Shown: one piece after another, positions 1-7,758 of the stretch
How the letters are laid out: each line of letters starts with the position of its first letter
Position numbering within the stretch: position 1 is the stretch's first letter
NCBI GenBank assembly: GCA_035272265.1
Contig: DATEQV010000036.1
Location: forward strand, 1 to 11,266
Length of the DNA: 11,266 nt
Direction of reading: 5' to 3'
Origin: Acidisphaera sp035272265
GTDB lineage: Bacteria; Pseudomonadota; Alphaproteobacteria; Acetobacterales; Acetobacteraceae
Made by a program: the position numbers and the translations under genes
The notes under the pieces: model-generated
What the model was told of the DNA's origin: nothing
Databases searched by the model: none
Seen by the model: the letters and a program-made list of their open reading frames with translations, nothing else

Positions 1-134
1 AGGGTCTGAACAACAAGGCCAAATTGACCATGCGAAAATCGTACGGTTTCCGCACCTTCCACGTCACGGAAATCGCCTTGTACCACGCACTTGGTAAGCT
101 GCCGGAACCCGACATCGCCCACAAATTCTTCTGA
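1..134 (+). pseudogene. ISL3-family transposase, C-terminal end only (cut by window edge)
   Basis: An open frame enters from the left edge (first full codon at 3) and stops with TGA at 132-134, giving 43 residues. They begin GLNNKAKLTMRKSYGFRTF and continue with an ALYHALGKLPEPD stretch ending KFF. From memory of the family, this is the conserved C-terminal tail of ISL3-type DDE transposases. The rest lies outside the window, so whether the upstream gene is whole cannot be judged. Between the stop and the start of metB homology at 142 there are only 7 bases. That leaves no room for the trailing sequence and terminal inverted repeat an intact ISL3 element should have here. The right end of the element therefore seems to be missing, and a deletion probably joined it to metB. 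The family call is fairly secure; the status of the element is inferred. Confidence 0.75.
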
Positions 135-141
135 CCAGGCA

Positions 142-723
142 TATCTTAATGGCCATTCCGACGTGGTCGGCGGCGTCGTAATTGCTGCTGATTTGGCAGG
201 TGTACGAGAGATGACCGACTGGGCGAACATCACCGGCGTTACCGGCGCACCGTTCGATGCCTATCTGACACTTCGGGGACTGCGCACATTGTTCCCACGC
301 GTCGAGGCCCAGCAGCGGACAGCCGCCTCCCTGGCAGTGTTTCTGCAACAGCATCCCTCTGTGCGTGCGGTTCATTATCCAGGCCTCGAGACTCATCCCG
401 GCCACGCCATCGCCAAAGCGCAGCAAGAGGGATTCGGCGCCATGCTAAGTTTCGACATCAAGGGCGATATCGGTGGTGTCCGCCGTCTCGTCGAGTCGCT
501 AAGGGTGTTCACGCTTGCTGAGTCGCTCGGCGGAATCGAAAGCCTGGTCGCTCATCCGGCAACAATGACCCGTGCGAGCATGAGCCCTGACGCACGGCGC
601 GTTGCCGGTATAGGAGACACATTGCTTCGGCTGTCGGTCGGCCTGGAGGCGGAGGTGGATCTTATGAACGACCTCAAGCATGGACTTTCCGTCCTGAGTG
701 CGAAAGAGAATCATACAACGTGA
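142..723 (+). pseudogene. metB: cystathionine gamma-synthase, 5'-truncated remnant
   Basis: Residues YLNGHSDVVGG through the stop at 721-723 align in memory with the C-terminal half of MetB, the PLP enzyme that makes cystathionine from an activated homoserine ester and cysteine. Recognisable blocks are NITGVTGAPFDAYLTLRGL, GFGAMLSFDI, FTLAESLGGIESL and HPATMTRASM. The family has about 385 residues; only about 193 remain. The Tyr at 142-144 is the residue right after the PLP Schiff-base lysine in the family motif TKYLNGHSD. Here the preceding codons read Asp-Gln-Ala and belong to the junction, so the catalytic lysine and the whole N-terminal half are gone. The open frame can be extended upstream to a TTG at 91, but those residues are out-of-frame transposase DNA. 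The remaining frame has no stops or frameshifts, so the truncation looks recent. It cannot be an active enzyme. It could also be a related trans-sulfuration enzyme such as a gamma-lyase, though the match to MetB looks closer. Confidence 0.85.
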
Positions 724-1325
724 CAAGCTCCGTTTCGCGTGCGGACATCATGGCTTGGCGAAAGGCCGAACGTCGTCGCCTGATTGAAGCGCGCCTCGAA
801 ATCGATGCTGATCGGCGGCGACGGCATGCGAACGAGATCATGGCCCGGCTTTCCCACTTTATCGGCGACCTGTCGGACCGGTCGGTCAGCGCCTATTGGC
901 CGTTTCGCGGAGAGCCGGATCTGCGACCGTGGATGGGGAGCCTTCCCGAACGCGGTGGAAGCTGCGCATTGCCGATTGTCATCGAGAAGAACGCACCGCT
1001 TGTCTTCCGGATCTGGAAAAAAGGCGGAAAACTCGTGTCTGGAGTCTGGAATATTCCAGTACCAGCCGATGGCGCTGAAGTCGTTCCCAACGTCGTTGTC
1101 GCTCCAGTGGTCGGCTTCGACAAGGCCTGCTATCGACTCGGGTACGGCGGCGGCTTCTTCGATCGCACGCTGGCATCCTTGTCGCCACGCCCGATCATCA
1201 TCGGGGTGGGCTATGCGCAGGCGGCCATTACGACCATCCAACCTCTGCCGCACGATATCCCGATGGACGTCATCATCACCGAACGCGAAATCGTTGTCCC
1301 GGCGTTAACTCCCGTGCACCTATAG
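720..1325 (+). CDS. 5-formyltetrahydrofolate cyclo-ligase (5,10-methenyl-THF synthetase)
   Basis: This 201-residue protein fits the usual length of the family (about 180-200), which converts 5-formyl-THF plus ATP to 5,10-methenyl-THF in the cytoplasm and so returns a stored folate to the one-carbon pool. The signature loop YRLGYGGGFFDR (residues 138-149) is present, as are the basic N-terminal stretch WRKAERRRLIEAR and the C-terminal pattern LPHDIPMDVIITE. I chose the GTG at 720 because it overlaps the metB stop as GTGA, implying translational coupling, and because a purine-rich AAAGAGA lies about 10 bases upstream. An in-frame ATG at 750 is possible but has no visible ribosome-binding site. 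Pairing with metB suggests a methionine/one-carbon operon in the ancestor. With metB truncated by the transposase junction, its original promoter is probably lost and expression may depend on readthrough from the insertion element. Confidence in the family is high. Confidence 0.9.
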   Translation: MTSSVSRADIMAWRKAERRRLIEARLEIDADRRRRHANEIMARLSHFIGDLSDRSVSAYWPFRGEPDLRPWMGSLPERGGSCALPIVIEKNAPLVFRIWKKGGKLVSGVWNIPVPADGAEVVPNVVVAPVVGFDKACYRLGYGGGFFDRTLASLSPRPIIIGVGYAQAAITTIQPLPHDIPMDVIITEREIVVPALTPVHL

Positions 1326-1535
1326 CTACTTTGTGCCTGATTCCTCCTTCATTGCGAGAATTCTCTTCAGCGACGGCGCAAGCCGAGACAGTTCATCCAG
1401 ATGTGCTGCCGATAACGCAGACAGGTGCTCTTCTTCGAGATCCGTCAAGCTCAACAGAACTCGCCGCTGATCGGTCAGGGAACGGCCTGAGCCGACGGCG
1501 CAGGGGTACCGTCGGTTGCGTTGTCTGGACTGCAC
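1326..1535 (-). pseudogene. possible remnant of a MarR-type regulator, C-terminal part
   Basis: A 69-codon open frame on the minus strand ends at 1326, directly tail to tail with the cyclo-ligase gene. Its last 50 or so residues, starting SLTDQRRVLLSLTDLEEE and continuing with HLDELSRLAP and a final helix, resemble the wing (DxRRVLLSLT) and last dimerisation helix of MarR-family repressors. The DNA-recognition helices that should precede the wing are absent, and the residues before the wing (from about 1480 to 1535) look random. If real, this is a broken regulator gene whose 5' part was lost at the junction near 1480-1535. The match rests on pattern memory of a short, variable region. It could equally be a chance open frame, although its Glu/Leu/Ala-rich helical content is unlike the Arg-rich shadow frames elsewhere in the window. 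Confidence 0.35.
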
Positions 1536-1547
1536 GAAGCAGTTCAG
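1525..1547. repeat. imperfect inverted repeat, 9-base arms
   Basis: CTGGACTGC and GCAGTTCAG face each other across ACGAA. The arms pair fully in a plus-strand RNA if one G-U pair is allowed; on the minus strand there is one mismatch. The first seven bases (CTGGACT) have a perfect inverted partner AGTCCAG at 1580-1586. It lies at the transition between the less GC-rich left part and the nitrate operon. No U-tract follows on either strand, so a standard terminator is not supported. It may be the scarred end of a mobile element. Confidence 0.4.
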
Positions 1548-1572
1548 GGGGCTTCCACGCGATGGACTCCAC

Positions 1573-1588
1573 GCCTGACAGTCCAGGC
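1573..1588 (-). terminator. GC hairpin just after cobA, weak terminator candidate
   Basis: On the minus strand GCCTG and CAGGC pair across the six bases GACTGT, starting 9 bases after the cobA stop. The position suits the end of the nitrate operon, but the stem is only 5 base pairs and no run of T follows, so factor-independent termination is doubtful. Confidence 0.25.
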
Positions 1589-1597
1589 TGATTGTTC

Positions 1598-2377
1598 TTA
1601 CGCTGCCTGATCGAGTGCGCGCGTGATAGCGGCCGCCTGTCCGACGGTATCGCCGATCAGCACAATGGTGGGCCCGTCGAGGCGCGCGTCCGCGATCAAT
1701 TCGCCGAGCGTGCCGAGACTGCCGTGCCAGCGCCGCTCGTTCGCGCGCGATGCGTTCTCAACCGCCACAGCGGGCGTGGACGCCGGCAGGCCCGCGGCAA
1801 CGAGTTCCGTCACGAGCGCCTCCACGGTGCGCGACGCCATGTACGCGGCGATCGTGCCGCCGCTACGGACGAGCGCCGCCCAATCATGCGCCGGCACATG
1901 TCCGTCAGCACCATGGCCGGTGATGAGGTGCAGCGAGCGTGCGACGCCGCGATGGGTCAGCGGTACCTGCAGGCTCGCGGCCGCGGCGCAGGCGGCGGTG
2001 ACGCCCGGCACGACCTCCACGGGCACCCCGGCGGCGCGCAGGCAATCGAGTTCCTCGCCGCCGCGCCCGAACACGAAGGGGTCGCCGCCCTTGAGGCGCA
2101 CGACGTGCGCGCCTGCGCGGGCGAAGCGCAGGATCAGCGCGTTGATCGCCACCTGGCTCAGGGCGTGCCGGCCGCACCGCTTGCCGACATCGATCCGCCG
2201 CGCGCCAGGGCGCGCATGGTCGAGGATCGCCGGATCGATCAGCGCGTCGTAGAGCACGACATCGGCCGAGCCGAGGGCGCGGACCGCGCGAAAGGTCAGC
2301 AACTCGGGATCGCCCGGTCCCGCGCCGACCAAGGTCGCGCGGCCGAGCTTCGTCTTACGCGGCGGGTTGGCGGACAT
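1598..2377 (-). CDS. cobA: uroporphyrinogen-III C-methyltransferase (SUMT), siroheme branch
   Basis: The 259-residue single-domain protein transfers two methyl groups from S-adenosylmethionine to uroporphyrinogen III, giving precorrin-2, the precursor of siroheme (and of B12). SUMT motifs are clear: the SAM-binding LVGAGPGDPELLTFRAVRAL near the N-terminus, VVRLKGGDPFVFGRGGEE about residue 95, and VEVVPGVTAA after it, with a late TIVLIGDTV strand. Length matches one-domain SUMT; the oxidase/ferrochelatase (CysG N-terminal) domains are absent, so those steps must be encoded elsewhere. The ATG at 2377 is chosen. It lies inside the end of nasA (23-base overlap), and the extension to 2470 would only read nasA in another frame. 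As last gene of the operon it matches nasH of Paracoccus and supplies the siroheme that NirB needs. It is expected to follow the NasST/sigma-54 control of the operon. Confidence 0.93.
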   Translation of the reverse strand: MSANPPRKTKLGRATLVGAGPGDPELLTFRAVRALGSADVVLYDALIDPAILDHARPGARRIDVGKRCGRHALSQVAINALILRFARAGAHVVRLKGGDPFVFGRGGEELDCLRAAGVPVEVVPGVTAACAAAASLQVPLTHRGVARSLHLITGHGADGHVPAHDWAALVRSGGTIAAYMASRTVEALVTELVAAGLPASTPAVAVENASRANERRWHGSLGTLGELIADARLDGPTIVLIGDTVGQAAAITRALDQAA

Positions 2378-4985
2378 CGCGCAGGATCTTCTCCAGTTCG
2401 GGGATGCAGGAGCCGCAGTTCGTGCCGGCGCGCAGATGCGCGCCGATCTCGGCGGCGGTCGACAGAACATGCGTGACGGCCGCGTGCCGGATCGCCGCCT
2501 CGCCGACGTCGAAACAGGCGCAGACGCGCCGTCCTTCCGGATCGCCGGCGACGCTGCCCGCGAGGAGCCGCAGGCGCGCGGCCTCCGGCACGGCCTCGCC
2601 GAGCAGCGCGATCAACGCCGCCTCGTTCGGCAGCAGCGCCCGCGACGGCGCCAGCATCAGGCAGGCGTCGAGCACGCCGTCGCGCAATGCAGCGCGGCGG
2701 TAGACGCCGCGAGAGGCGTCCGCCATCTCCACGATCTCCGCGCCGGGCGCGAGCAGCAGGTCGGCGGCGAGGTCTTGCAGCGCGGGGCCGAAGGGCATCG
2801 GTTCGAGCCCTGCCAGCCGGAACATCTGGCCGCGCGCGACGGCGATGCGCGTCCACAGCGCGCCGCGCGGTGCGGCTCCTTCCATGCGCCGCAGCAGCAT
2901 TCCGTGCCAGCGCGTCGCGACCGGCTCGATGCGCACGGCGGTGGATTTCAGCGCCGGCTGTCCGGAGACGGGATCGGGCGCCGCCTGCACCGCCTGCGCG
3001 ACCGGCCCGGCGGCATTGAACATGCGCGTCCAGTGCATCGGCACGTACACCTCGCCGCGCCGCTGCGCGTGGCTGCACTCAATCCGCAGCACGATACTGC
3101 CGTCGGCCGAGGCGACACGGGCGAACGTACCGTCCGCCATGGCGAGGCGCGCGGCATCGGCGGGATTGATCGCCACCGTCGGCTCCGGCGTGTGGCGAGC
3201 GAGTTCCGGCACCCGGCCGGTGCGTGTCATCGTGTGCCACTGATCGCGCACGCGGCCGGTGTTCAATACCAGCGCGGCCGGTTCCTCGTTGCTCTCGCGC
3301 ACGGCGACGAATCGTGCGCGCGCGTCCGGCGTGGGAAAGCCGCCGATCGCGAACAGCCGGCCGCCGTCGCCGGCGGTGCCCGCACGCAGCGGCCAGCGCA
3401 CCGGCGCGAGCGCGTCGTAGCGATCGTCGTCGAGGTCGGCGAGGGCGCCGATGTCGAACAGCCGCTGCCCGTCATTGGCGTGAGCCGACAGCGCCGCATG
3501 CTCGCGGAAGATCGCCGCCGGCCCGGCGTAGTCGAACGCCGCGCCATGGCCGAGGCGCCGCGCCAACTCGGCAAACATCCACCAGTCGGGCCGCGCCAAG
3601 CCGGGTGCGGTGCGGAACGGACGCTGGCGCGAGATGCAGCGCTCGGAGTTGGTGACGGTGCCGTCCTTCTCGCCCCAGCCCGACGCCGGCAGCACCACAT
3701 GCGCGAGCGCCGTGGTGTCCGTCGGCCAGCAATCGGCAACGACGACGAAGTCGCAGCCGCGCAGCGCGTCGGCGACGCGTCCGGCGCGCGGCATCGAGGC
3801 GGCGGGGTTGGTCGCGGCGATCCAGATCGCCTTGATGCGTCCGTCGTGCACGGCGTCGAACAGCTCAACCGCCTTCAGTCCCGGCCGCGTCGCGAGGTCC
3901 GGCGCACCCCAGAAGGCGCGCAGCGCCGCGAGGTGCTCGGGGCGGTCGAACGAGAGGTGTGCTGCGAGCTGGTTGGCGAGGCCGCCGACTTCGCGGCCGC
4001 CCATCGCGTTCGGCTGGCCGGTGACCGAGAACGGCCCCATCCCCGGCCGGCCGATCCGCCCCGTGGCGAGGTGGCAGTTGATGATCGCGTTGACCCGGTC
4101 GGTGCCGTTGCTGGCCTGGTTCACGCCCTGCGAGAACACGGTGACGACGCGCTCGGTGCGCGTGAACCACACGCAGAATGTCTCCAGCGATTCCGTGTCG
4201 ATGCCGCAGCGAGCGGCCGCGTGCTCGAGCGACGGCGCGTCGGCGCGCGCTGCCGCGAGCGTCGCGTCGAAGCCGCTCGTGTGGCGGGCGATCCACGCGG
4301 CGTCGATGGCGCCCTGATCGGTGATCGCGGTCAGCAGGAAGTTGAACAGCGTGACGTCGGTGCCTGACGCGATCGGCAGGTGAAGGTCGGCCGCCTCCGC
4401 CGTCGCGGTGCGGCGCGGATCGATCGCCACCACCTTCGTCCCGCGCGCGGCCCGCGCGGCCTGCAGCCGCTGGTGCAGCACCGGGTGGCACCACGCCGCG
4501 TTGCTGCCGACCAGCACCACCAGGTCCGCCTGTTCCCAGTCGTCGTAGATGCCGGGGACGACATCCTCGCCGAACGCGCAGACGTGGCCGGCCACGGTGG
4601 AGGCCATGCACAGGCGCGAATTGGTGTCGATGTTGGCGCTGCCGATGAAGCCCTTCATCAGCTTGTTGGCGACGTAATAGTCTTCGGTGAGAAGCTGGCC
4701 CGACAGGTAGAACGCGACGCTGTCCGGCCCGTGCCGCGCGATCGTCGCGGCGAACCGGCCGGCGATCAGATCAAGGGCCTCGTCCCACGACGCGGGGCGT
4801 CCGGCGATCAGCGGCTCGGTCAGCCTGCCGTCGTCGCCGAGCGTCTTGCCGAGGGCGGCCCCCTTCGAGCACAAGCGCCCGCCGTTGGCCGGATGCGCCG
4901 TGTTGCCGCGCATCGTGCCGTCGGCAGCGGCAACTACGCCGCAGCCGACGCCGCAATACGGGCAGGTCGTTCGCACGCCGCTCAT
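2355..4985 (-). CDS. nasA: assimilatory nitrate reductase, catalytic molybdoprotein
   Basis: This 876-residue cytoplasmic enzyme reduces nitrate to nitrite. The N-terminus carries the [4Fe-4S] motif with Cys8, Cys11, Cys15 and Cys39. Cys126 in TNSRLCMASTVAGH is the expected molybdenum ligand. Molybdopterin-guanine-dinucleotide domains follow (GSNAAWCHP, FSQGVNQASNGTDRVNAI, TGQPNAMGGREVGGLANQ, LPASGWGEKDGTVTNSER and the C-terminal NTGRVRDQWHTMTRTGR block). The last 55 residues form a BFD-type [2Fe-2S] domain with Cys822, Cys824, Cys857 and Cys860. There is no Tat signal, which separates it from periplasmic NapA. Domain order and length are typical of NasA/NasC. The start ATG overlaps the nirD stop as ATGA. 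No dedicated flavoprotein reductase subunit is present, so electrons probably come from NirB through the Rieske protein NirD, as described for NasB-NasG-NasC of Paracoccus. Called nasC in that nomenclature. Confidence 0.96.
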   Translation of the reverse strand: MSGVRTTCPYCGVGCGVVAAADGTMRGNTAHPANGGRLCSKGAALGKTLGDDGRLTEPLIAGRPASWDEALDLIAGRFAATIARHGPDSVAFYLSGQLLTEDYYVANKLMKGFIGSANIDTNSRLCMASTVAGHVCAFGEDVVPGIYDDWEQADLVVLVGSNAAWCHPVLHQRLQAARAARGTKVVAIDPRRTATAEAADLHLPIASGTDVTLFNFLLTAITDQGAIDAAWIARHTSGFDATLAAARADAPSLEHAAARCGIDTESLETFCVWFTRTERVVTVFSQGVNQASNGTDRVNAIINCHLATGRIGRPGMGPFSVTGQPNAMGGREVGGLANQLAAHLSFDRPEHLAALRAFWGAPDLATRPGLKAVELFDAVHDGRIKAIWIAATNPAASMPRAGRVADALRGCDFVVVADCWPTDTTALAHVVLPASGWGEKDGTVTNSERCISRQRPFRTAPGLARPDWWMFAELARRLGHGAAFDYAGPAAIFREHAALSAHANDGQRLFDIGALADLDDDRYDALAPVRWPLRAGTAGDGGRLFAIGGFPTPDARARFVAVRESNEEPAALVLNTGRVRDQWHTMTRTGRVPELARHTPEPTVAINPADAARLAMADGTFARVASADGSIVLRIECSHAQRRGEVYVPMHWTRMFNAAGPVAQAVQAAPDPVSGQPALKSTAVRIEPVATRWHGMLLRRMEGAAPRGALWTRIAVARGQMFRLAGLEPMPFGPALQDLAADLLLAPGAEIVEMADASRGVYRRAALRDGVLDACLMLAPSRALLPNEAALIALLGEAVPEAARLRLLAGSVAGDPEGRRVCACFDVGEAAIRHAAVTHVLSTAAEIGAHLRAGTNCGSCIPELEKILRDVRQPAA

Positions 4986-5311
4986 ACGCGCACCGCGATC
5001 AGGATGCGCCGTCCGTCGAGCCGCACGGGAATCGTGCGCACGCAGCCTTCATCGGGCTCGGCCGCGCGGCCGTCGGCGAGGCCGATCACCCAGTTGTGCA
5101 GCGGACAGGTGACCGAGTGGCCATGCACGATGCCCTGCGACAGGCGTCCGTCCTTGTGCGGGCAGCGGTCGTCGAGCGCGAAGATGGCATCGTCGCGCGT
5201 GCGGAAGATCGCGACCTGCCCGCGCGCGGTGGCCACCGTGCGGGCGCCCTGCGGCGGGATGTCGTCGATCGTGCCGACATCGTGCCACGCCTGCGGGAAA
5301 TAACCGTCCAT
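4982..5311 (-). CDS. nirD: nitrite reductase small subunit, Rieske [2Fe-2S] protein
   Basis: A 109-residue NirD/NasG protein starting MDGYFPQAWHDVG. It keeps both halves of the Rieske cluster motif: CPHKDG (Cys-x-His) and CPLHNW (Cys-x-x-His). Escherichia coli NirD lacks these ligands, so this version should carry a cluster and could act as an electron carrier. The ATG at 5311 lies 2 bases after the nirB stop; a longer frame to 5371 would overlap nirB and adds unrelated residues. Its 3' end overlaps nasA by the four bases ATGA. Lying between nitrite and nitrate reductase genes, it fits the role of NasG in Paracoccus, which hands electrons from the NirB-type flavin to the nitrate reductase. 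That role is known from the homologue and inferred here. Confidence 0.93.
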   Translation of the reverse strand: MDGYFPQAWHDVGTIDDIPPQGARTVATARGQVAIFRTRDDAIFALDDRCPHKDGRLSQGIVHGHSVTCPLHNWVIGLADGRAAEPDEGCVRTIPVRLDGRRILIAVRV

Positions 5312-5313
5312 CT

Positions 5314-7746
5314 CTAGCCCACTGTCGCGAGGTCGGAGAACCGCTCGCTGCGCGCCGCCTCGATCGCCCAAGGGTCTTCCTGAACGAAGCTCTGCGCATG
5401 CAGGAAGCGGGCGTGCAGTGCGCGGCGACCTTCGGCGTCCTCGACGACGCGCTTGCGCACCGCGTTGATACCGACGCGCTCGATCCAGTGCGCCGTGCGC
5501 TCGAGGTACCAGGCCTCCTCGCGATAGAGCTGCAGGAATGCGCCGCAGTACTCGAGCACCTCCAGTTCGGTGCTCACCTTGGCGATCAGGTCCGTCACGC
5601 GCACCTTAATCCCGCCGTTGCCGCCGGCGTGCAGCCCCCAGCCGCTTTCGACCGCGACCACGCCGAAGTCCTTGATCGTCGCCTCGGCGCAGTTGCGCGG
5701 GCAGCCGGAGACCGCGAGCTTCACCTTGTGCGGCGTCCAGGAGCCCCAGCACATGCGTTCCAGCGCCACGCCCATGCCGGTGCTGTCCTGCGTGCCGAAG
5801 CGGCACCACTCCGAGCCCACGCAGGTCTTCACCGTGCGCAGCGCCTTGCCGTAGGCGTGGCCGGACACCATCCCGGCGGCATTGAGGTCGCGCCAGACAT
5901 CGGGCAGCTGCTCGCGCTTGACGCCGAGCAGGTCGATGCGCTGGCCGCCGGTGACTTTCACCGTCGGGATCTCGTAACGCTCGACCACGTCGGCGATCGC
6001 GCGAAGCTCCTTGGCGCTCGTCAGCCCGCCCCACATGCGCGGCACCACCGAGTATGTGCCGTCCTTCTGGATGTTGGCGTGCATGCGCTCGTTGGTGAAG
6101 CGCGACTGGGCGTCGTCGACATACTCGCCGGGCCAGGCGCACAGCAGGTAGTAGTTCAGCGCCGGGCGGCAGCTCGCGCAGCCGTCGTCCGTATGCCAGT
6201 CGAGCGCGCGCATCACCTGCGGGATCGTCTTCAGCCCGCCCGCGCGGATCTCCGCCCGCACCGCGTCGTGCCCAAGTGAGGTGCACTTGCACACCGGCTT
6301 CGCCTTCGGCGTCGCGTCGAACTTTGCGCCGAGCGCGTGCTTCAGCAGTGCCTCGACCTGGGAGGAGCAGGTTCCGCAGGACGCCGACGCCTTGGTGCGC
6401 GCGCGCACGGCGTCGACGGTGGTGAGCTTGTGCTCGGCGATGGCGGCGAGGATCCTGCCCTTCGGGACTCCGTTGCAGCCGCAGATCTCGGCGGTGTCGG
6501 GCAGCGTCTCCACGCTCGCTGCCGGCGCGCCGGCGACCGCGGGTCCGAACACCAGCCCGTCGCGCAGCGCCGAGACGTCGGTGCCGTTCTTCAGCAGGTC
6601 GAAATACCACGCGCTGTCGGCCGCATCGCCATACAGCACCACGCCCGTCAGCTTCTCGCCGCGCAGCACCAAGCGCTTGTGCACGCCGCGCGCGGCGTCG
6701 CGAAAGACGATCTCCTCGGTGCCGTCGTCGCCGAGGAACTCGCCGGCAGAGAACATGTCGATGCCCGTGACCTTCAGCCGCGTGCCAACAGCGCCCGGCA
6801 CATAGGCCGCGTCGCCGCCGAGCATCGTCTCGGCGCAGGCTTTCGCCATGTCCCAGATCGGCGCCACCAACCCGAACAGCGCGCCGCGATGCTCGACGCA
6901 CTCGCCCACCGCCCAGATCGCCGGATCGGAGGTGCGCATGGCGTCATCGACCTTGATGCCGCGCCCGACATCAAGTCCCGCAGCCCGCGCCAGCGTCGCC
7001 GACGGGCGGATGCCGACGGCCATGACGACGAGATCGGCGGCCAGCATCCGCCCGTCGGCGAGGCGCACGCCGGCCACACGGTCATGACCGACGATCTCGG
7101 CGGTGTTGGCCTCGGTCAGCACCGTCATGCCGCGAGCCTGCAGGTCGGCGCGCAGCATGTCGGCCGAAACCGGATCGAGCTGGCGCTCCATCAGCGTGGG
7201 CATCAGGTGCAGGACGGTGACGTCCATGCCGTTGCGCGACAGGCCGTGCGCCGCCTCAAGCCCGAGCAGGCCGCCGCCGATCACCACCGCGCTGCCGCCG
7301 TCCGCACATGCGGCCAGCATCGCCTCGACGTCCGCGATCCCGCGGAAGCCGACCACGCCATCCAGCTCGGCACCGGGCACCGGAAGGATGACCGGGTCCG
7401 AGCCGGTGGCGAGCAGCAGCGCGTCGTAGCGACGCGACGTTCCGCGCTCGCCGCGCACCATCCTCGCGGCGCGGTCGATCTCGACCACCGCCTCGCCGGC
7501 GATCAGCTCGATGCCGCGCTGGTCGTACCAGTCGCGATCGTGCGTGACGATATCGGCGAAGCTCTTCTCGCCGGCGAGCACCGGCGAGAGGAGGATGCGG
7601 TTGTAGTTGCCGTGCGGCTCGGCGCCGAACACGGCGACGTCGAAGACGTGGGGCGCACGCTCGAGGATTTCCTCGACGGCGCGGATCCCGGCCATGCCGT
7701 TGCCGACGACGACCAACCGCTTGCGGGCGGGGGCGAGCATGTTCAT
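5314..7746 (-). CDS. nirB: NADH-dependent siroheme nitrite reductase, large subunit
   Basis: This 810-residue enzyme carries out the six-electron reduction of nitrite to ammonium in the cytoplasm. In order: an FAD-binding Rossmann motif VVVGNGMAGIRAVEEI (12-27); an NAD(P)H-binding motif AVVIGGGLLGLEAAHGL (153-169); two BFD-like [2Fe-2S] domains (Cys422, 424, 457, 460 and Cys486, 488, 523, 526); the nitrite/sulfite reductase ferredoxin-like half-domain (about 550-620); and the siroheme/[4Fe-4S] module with Cys642, Cys648, Cys682 and Cys686 (TCVGSEWC and SGCPRNC). All cluster ligands are present, so it should be active. Start ATG at 7746 has GAGGGGG 7 bases upstream, overlapping the narK stop; a second ATG at 7740 is a possible alternative. 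The gap to narK is 12 bases and to nirD 2 bases, so the three are cotranscribed. Two tandem BFD domains are common in the NasB/NirB group. Confidence 0.97.
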   Translation of the reverse strand: MNMLAPARKRLVVVGNGMAGIRAVEEILERAPHVFDVAVFGAEPHGNYNRILLSPVLAGEKSFADIVTHDRDWYDQRGIELIAGEAVVEIDRAARMVRGERGTSRRYDALLLATGSDPVILPVPGAELDGVVGFRGIADVEAMLAACADGGSAVVIGGGLLGLEAAHGLSRNGMDVTVLHLMPTLMERQLDPVSADMLRADLQARGMTVLTEANTAEIVGHDRVAGVRLADGRMLAADLVVMAVGIRPSATLARAAGLDVGRGIKVDDAMRTSDPAIWAVGECVEHRGALFGLVAPIWDMAKACAETMLGGDAAYVPGAVGTRLKVTGIDMFSAGEFLGDDGTEEIVFRDAARGVHKRLVLRGEKLTGVVLYGDAADSAWYFDLLKNGTDVSALRDGLVFGPAVAGAPAASVETLPDTAEICGCNGVPKGRILAAIAEHKLTTVDAVRARTKASASCGTCSSQVEALLKHALGAKFDATPKAKPVCKCTSLGHDAVRAEIRAGGLKTIPQVMRALDWHTDDGCASCRPALNYYLLCAWPGEYVDDAQSRFTNERMHANIQKDGTYSVVPRMWGGLTSAKELRAIADVVERYEIPTVKVTGGQRIDLLGVKREQLPDVWRDLNAAGMVSGHAYGKALRTVKTCVGSEWCRFGTQDSTGMGVALERMCWGSWTPHKVKLAVSGCPRNCAEATIKDFGVVAVESGWGLHAGGNGGIKVRVTDLIAKVSTELEVLEYCGAFLQLYREEAWYLERTAHWIERVGINAVRKRVVEDAEGRRALHARFLHAQSFVQEDPWAIEAARSERFSDLATVG

Positions 7747-7758
7747 CGGACGGCCCCC

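Noticed and set aside
91..141. Translational fusion of transposase and metB
   Set aside because: The transposase frame stops at 134 and metB is read in a different frame; the open frame from the TTG at 91 is fortuitous.
2367..4367. 666-codon plus-strand open frame opposite nasA
   Set aside because: Same reason: shadow composition, and no recognisable motif opposite a gene with intact Fe-S and Mo ligands.
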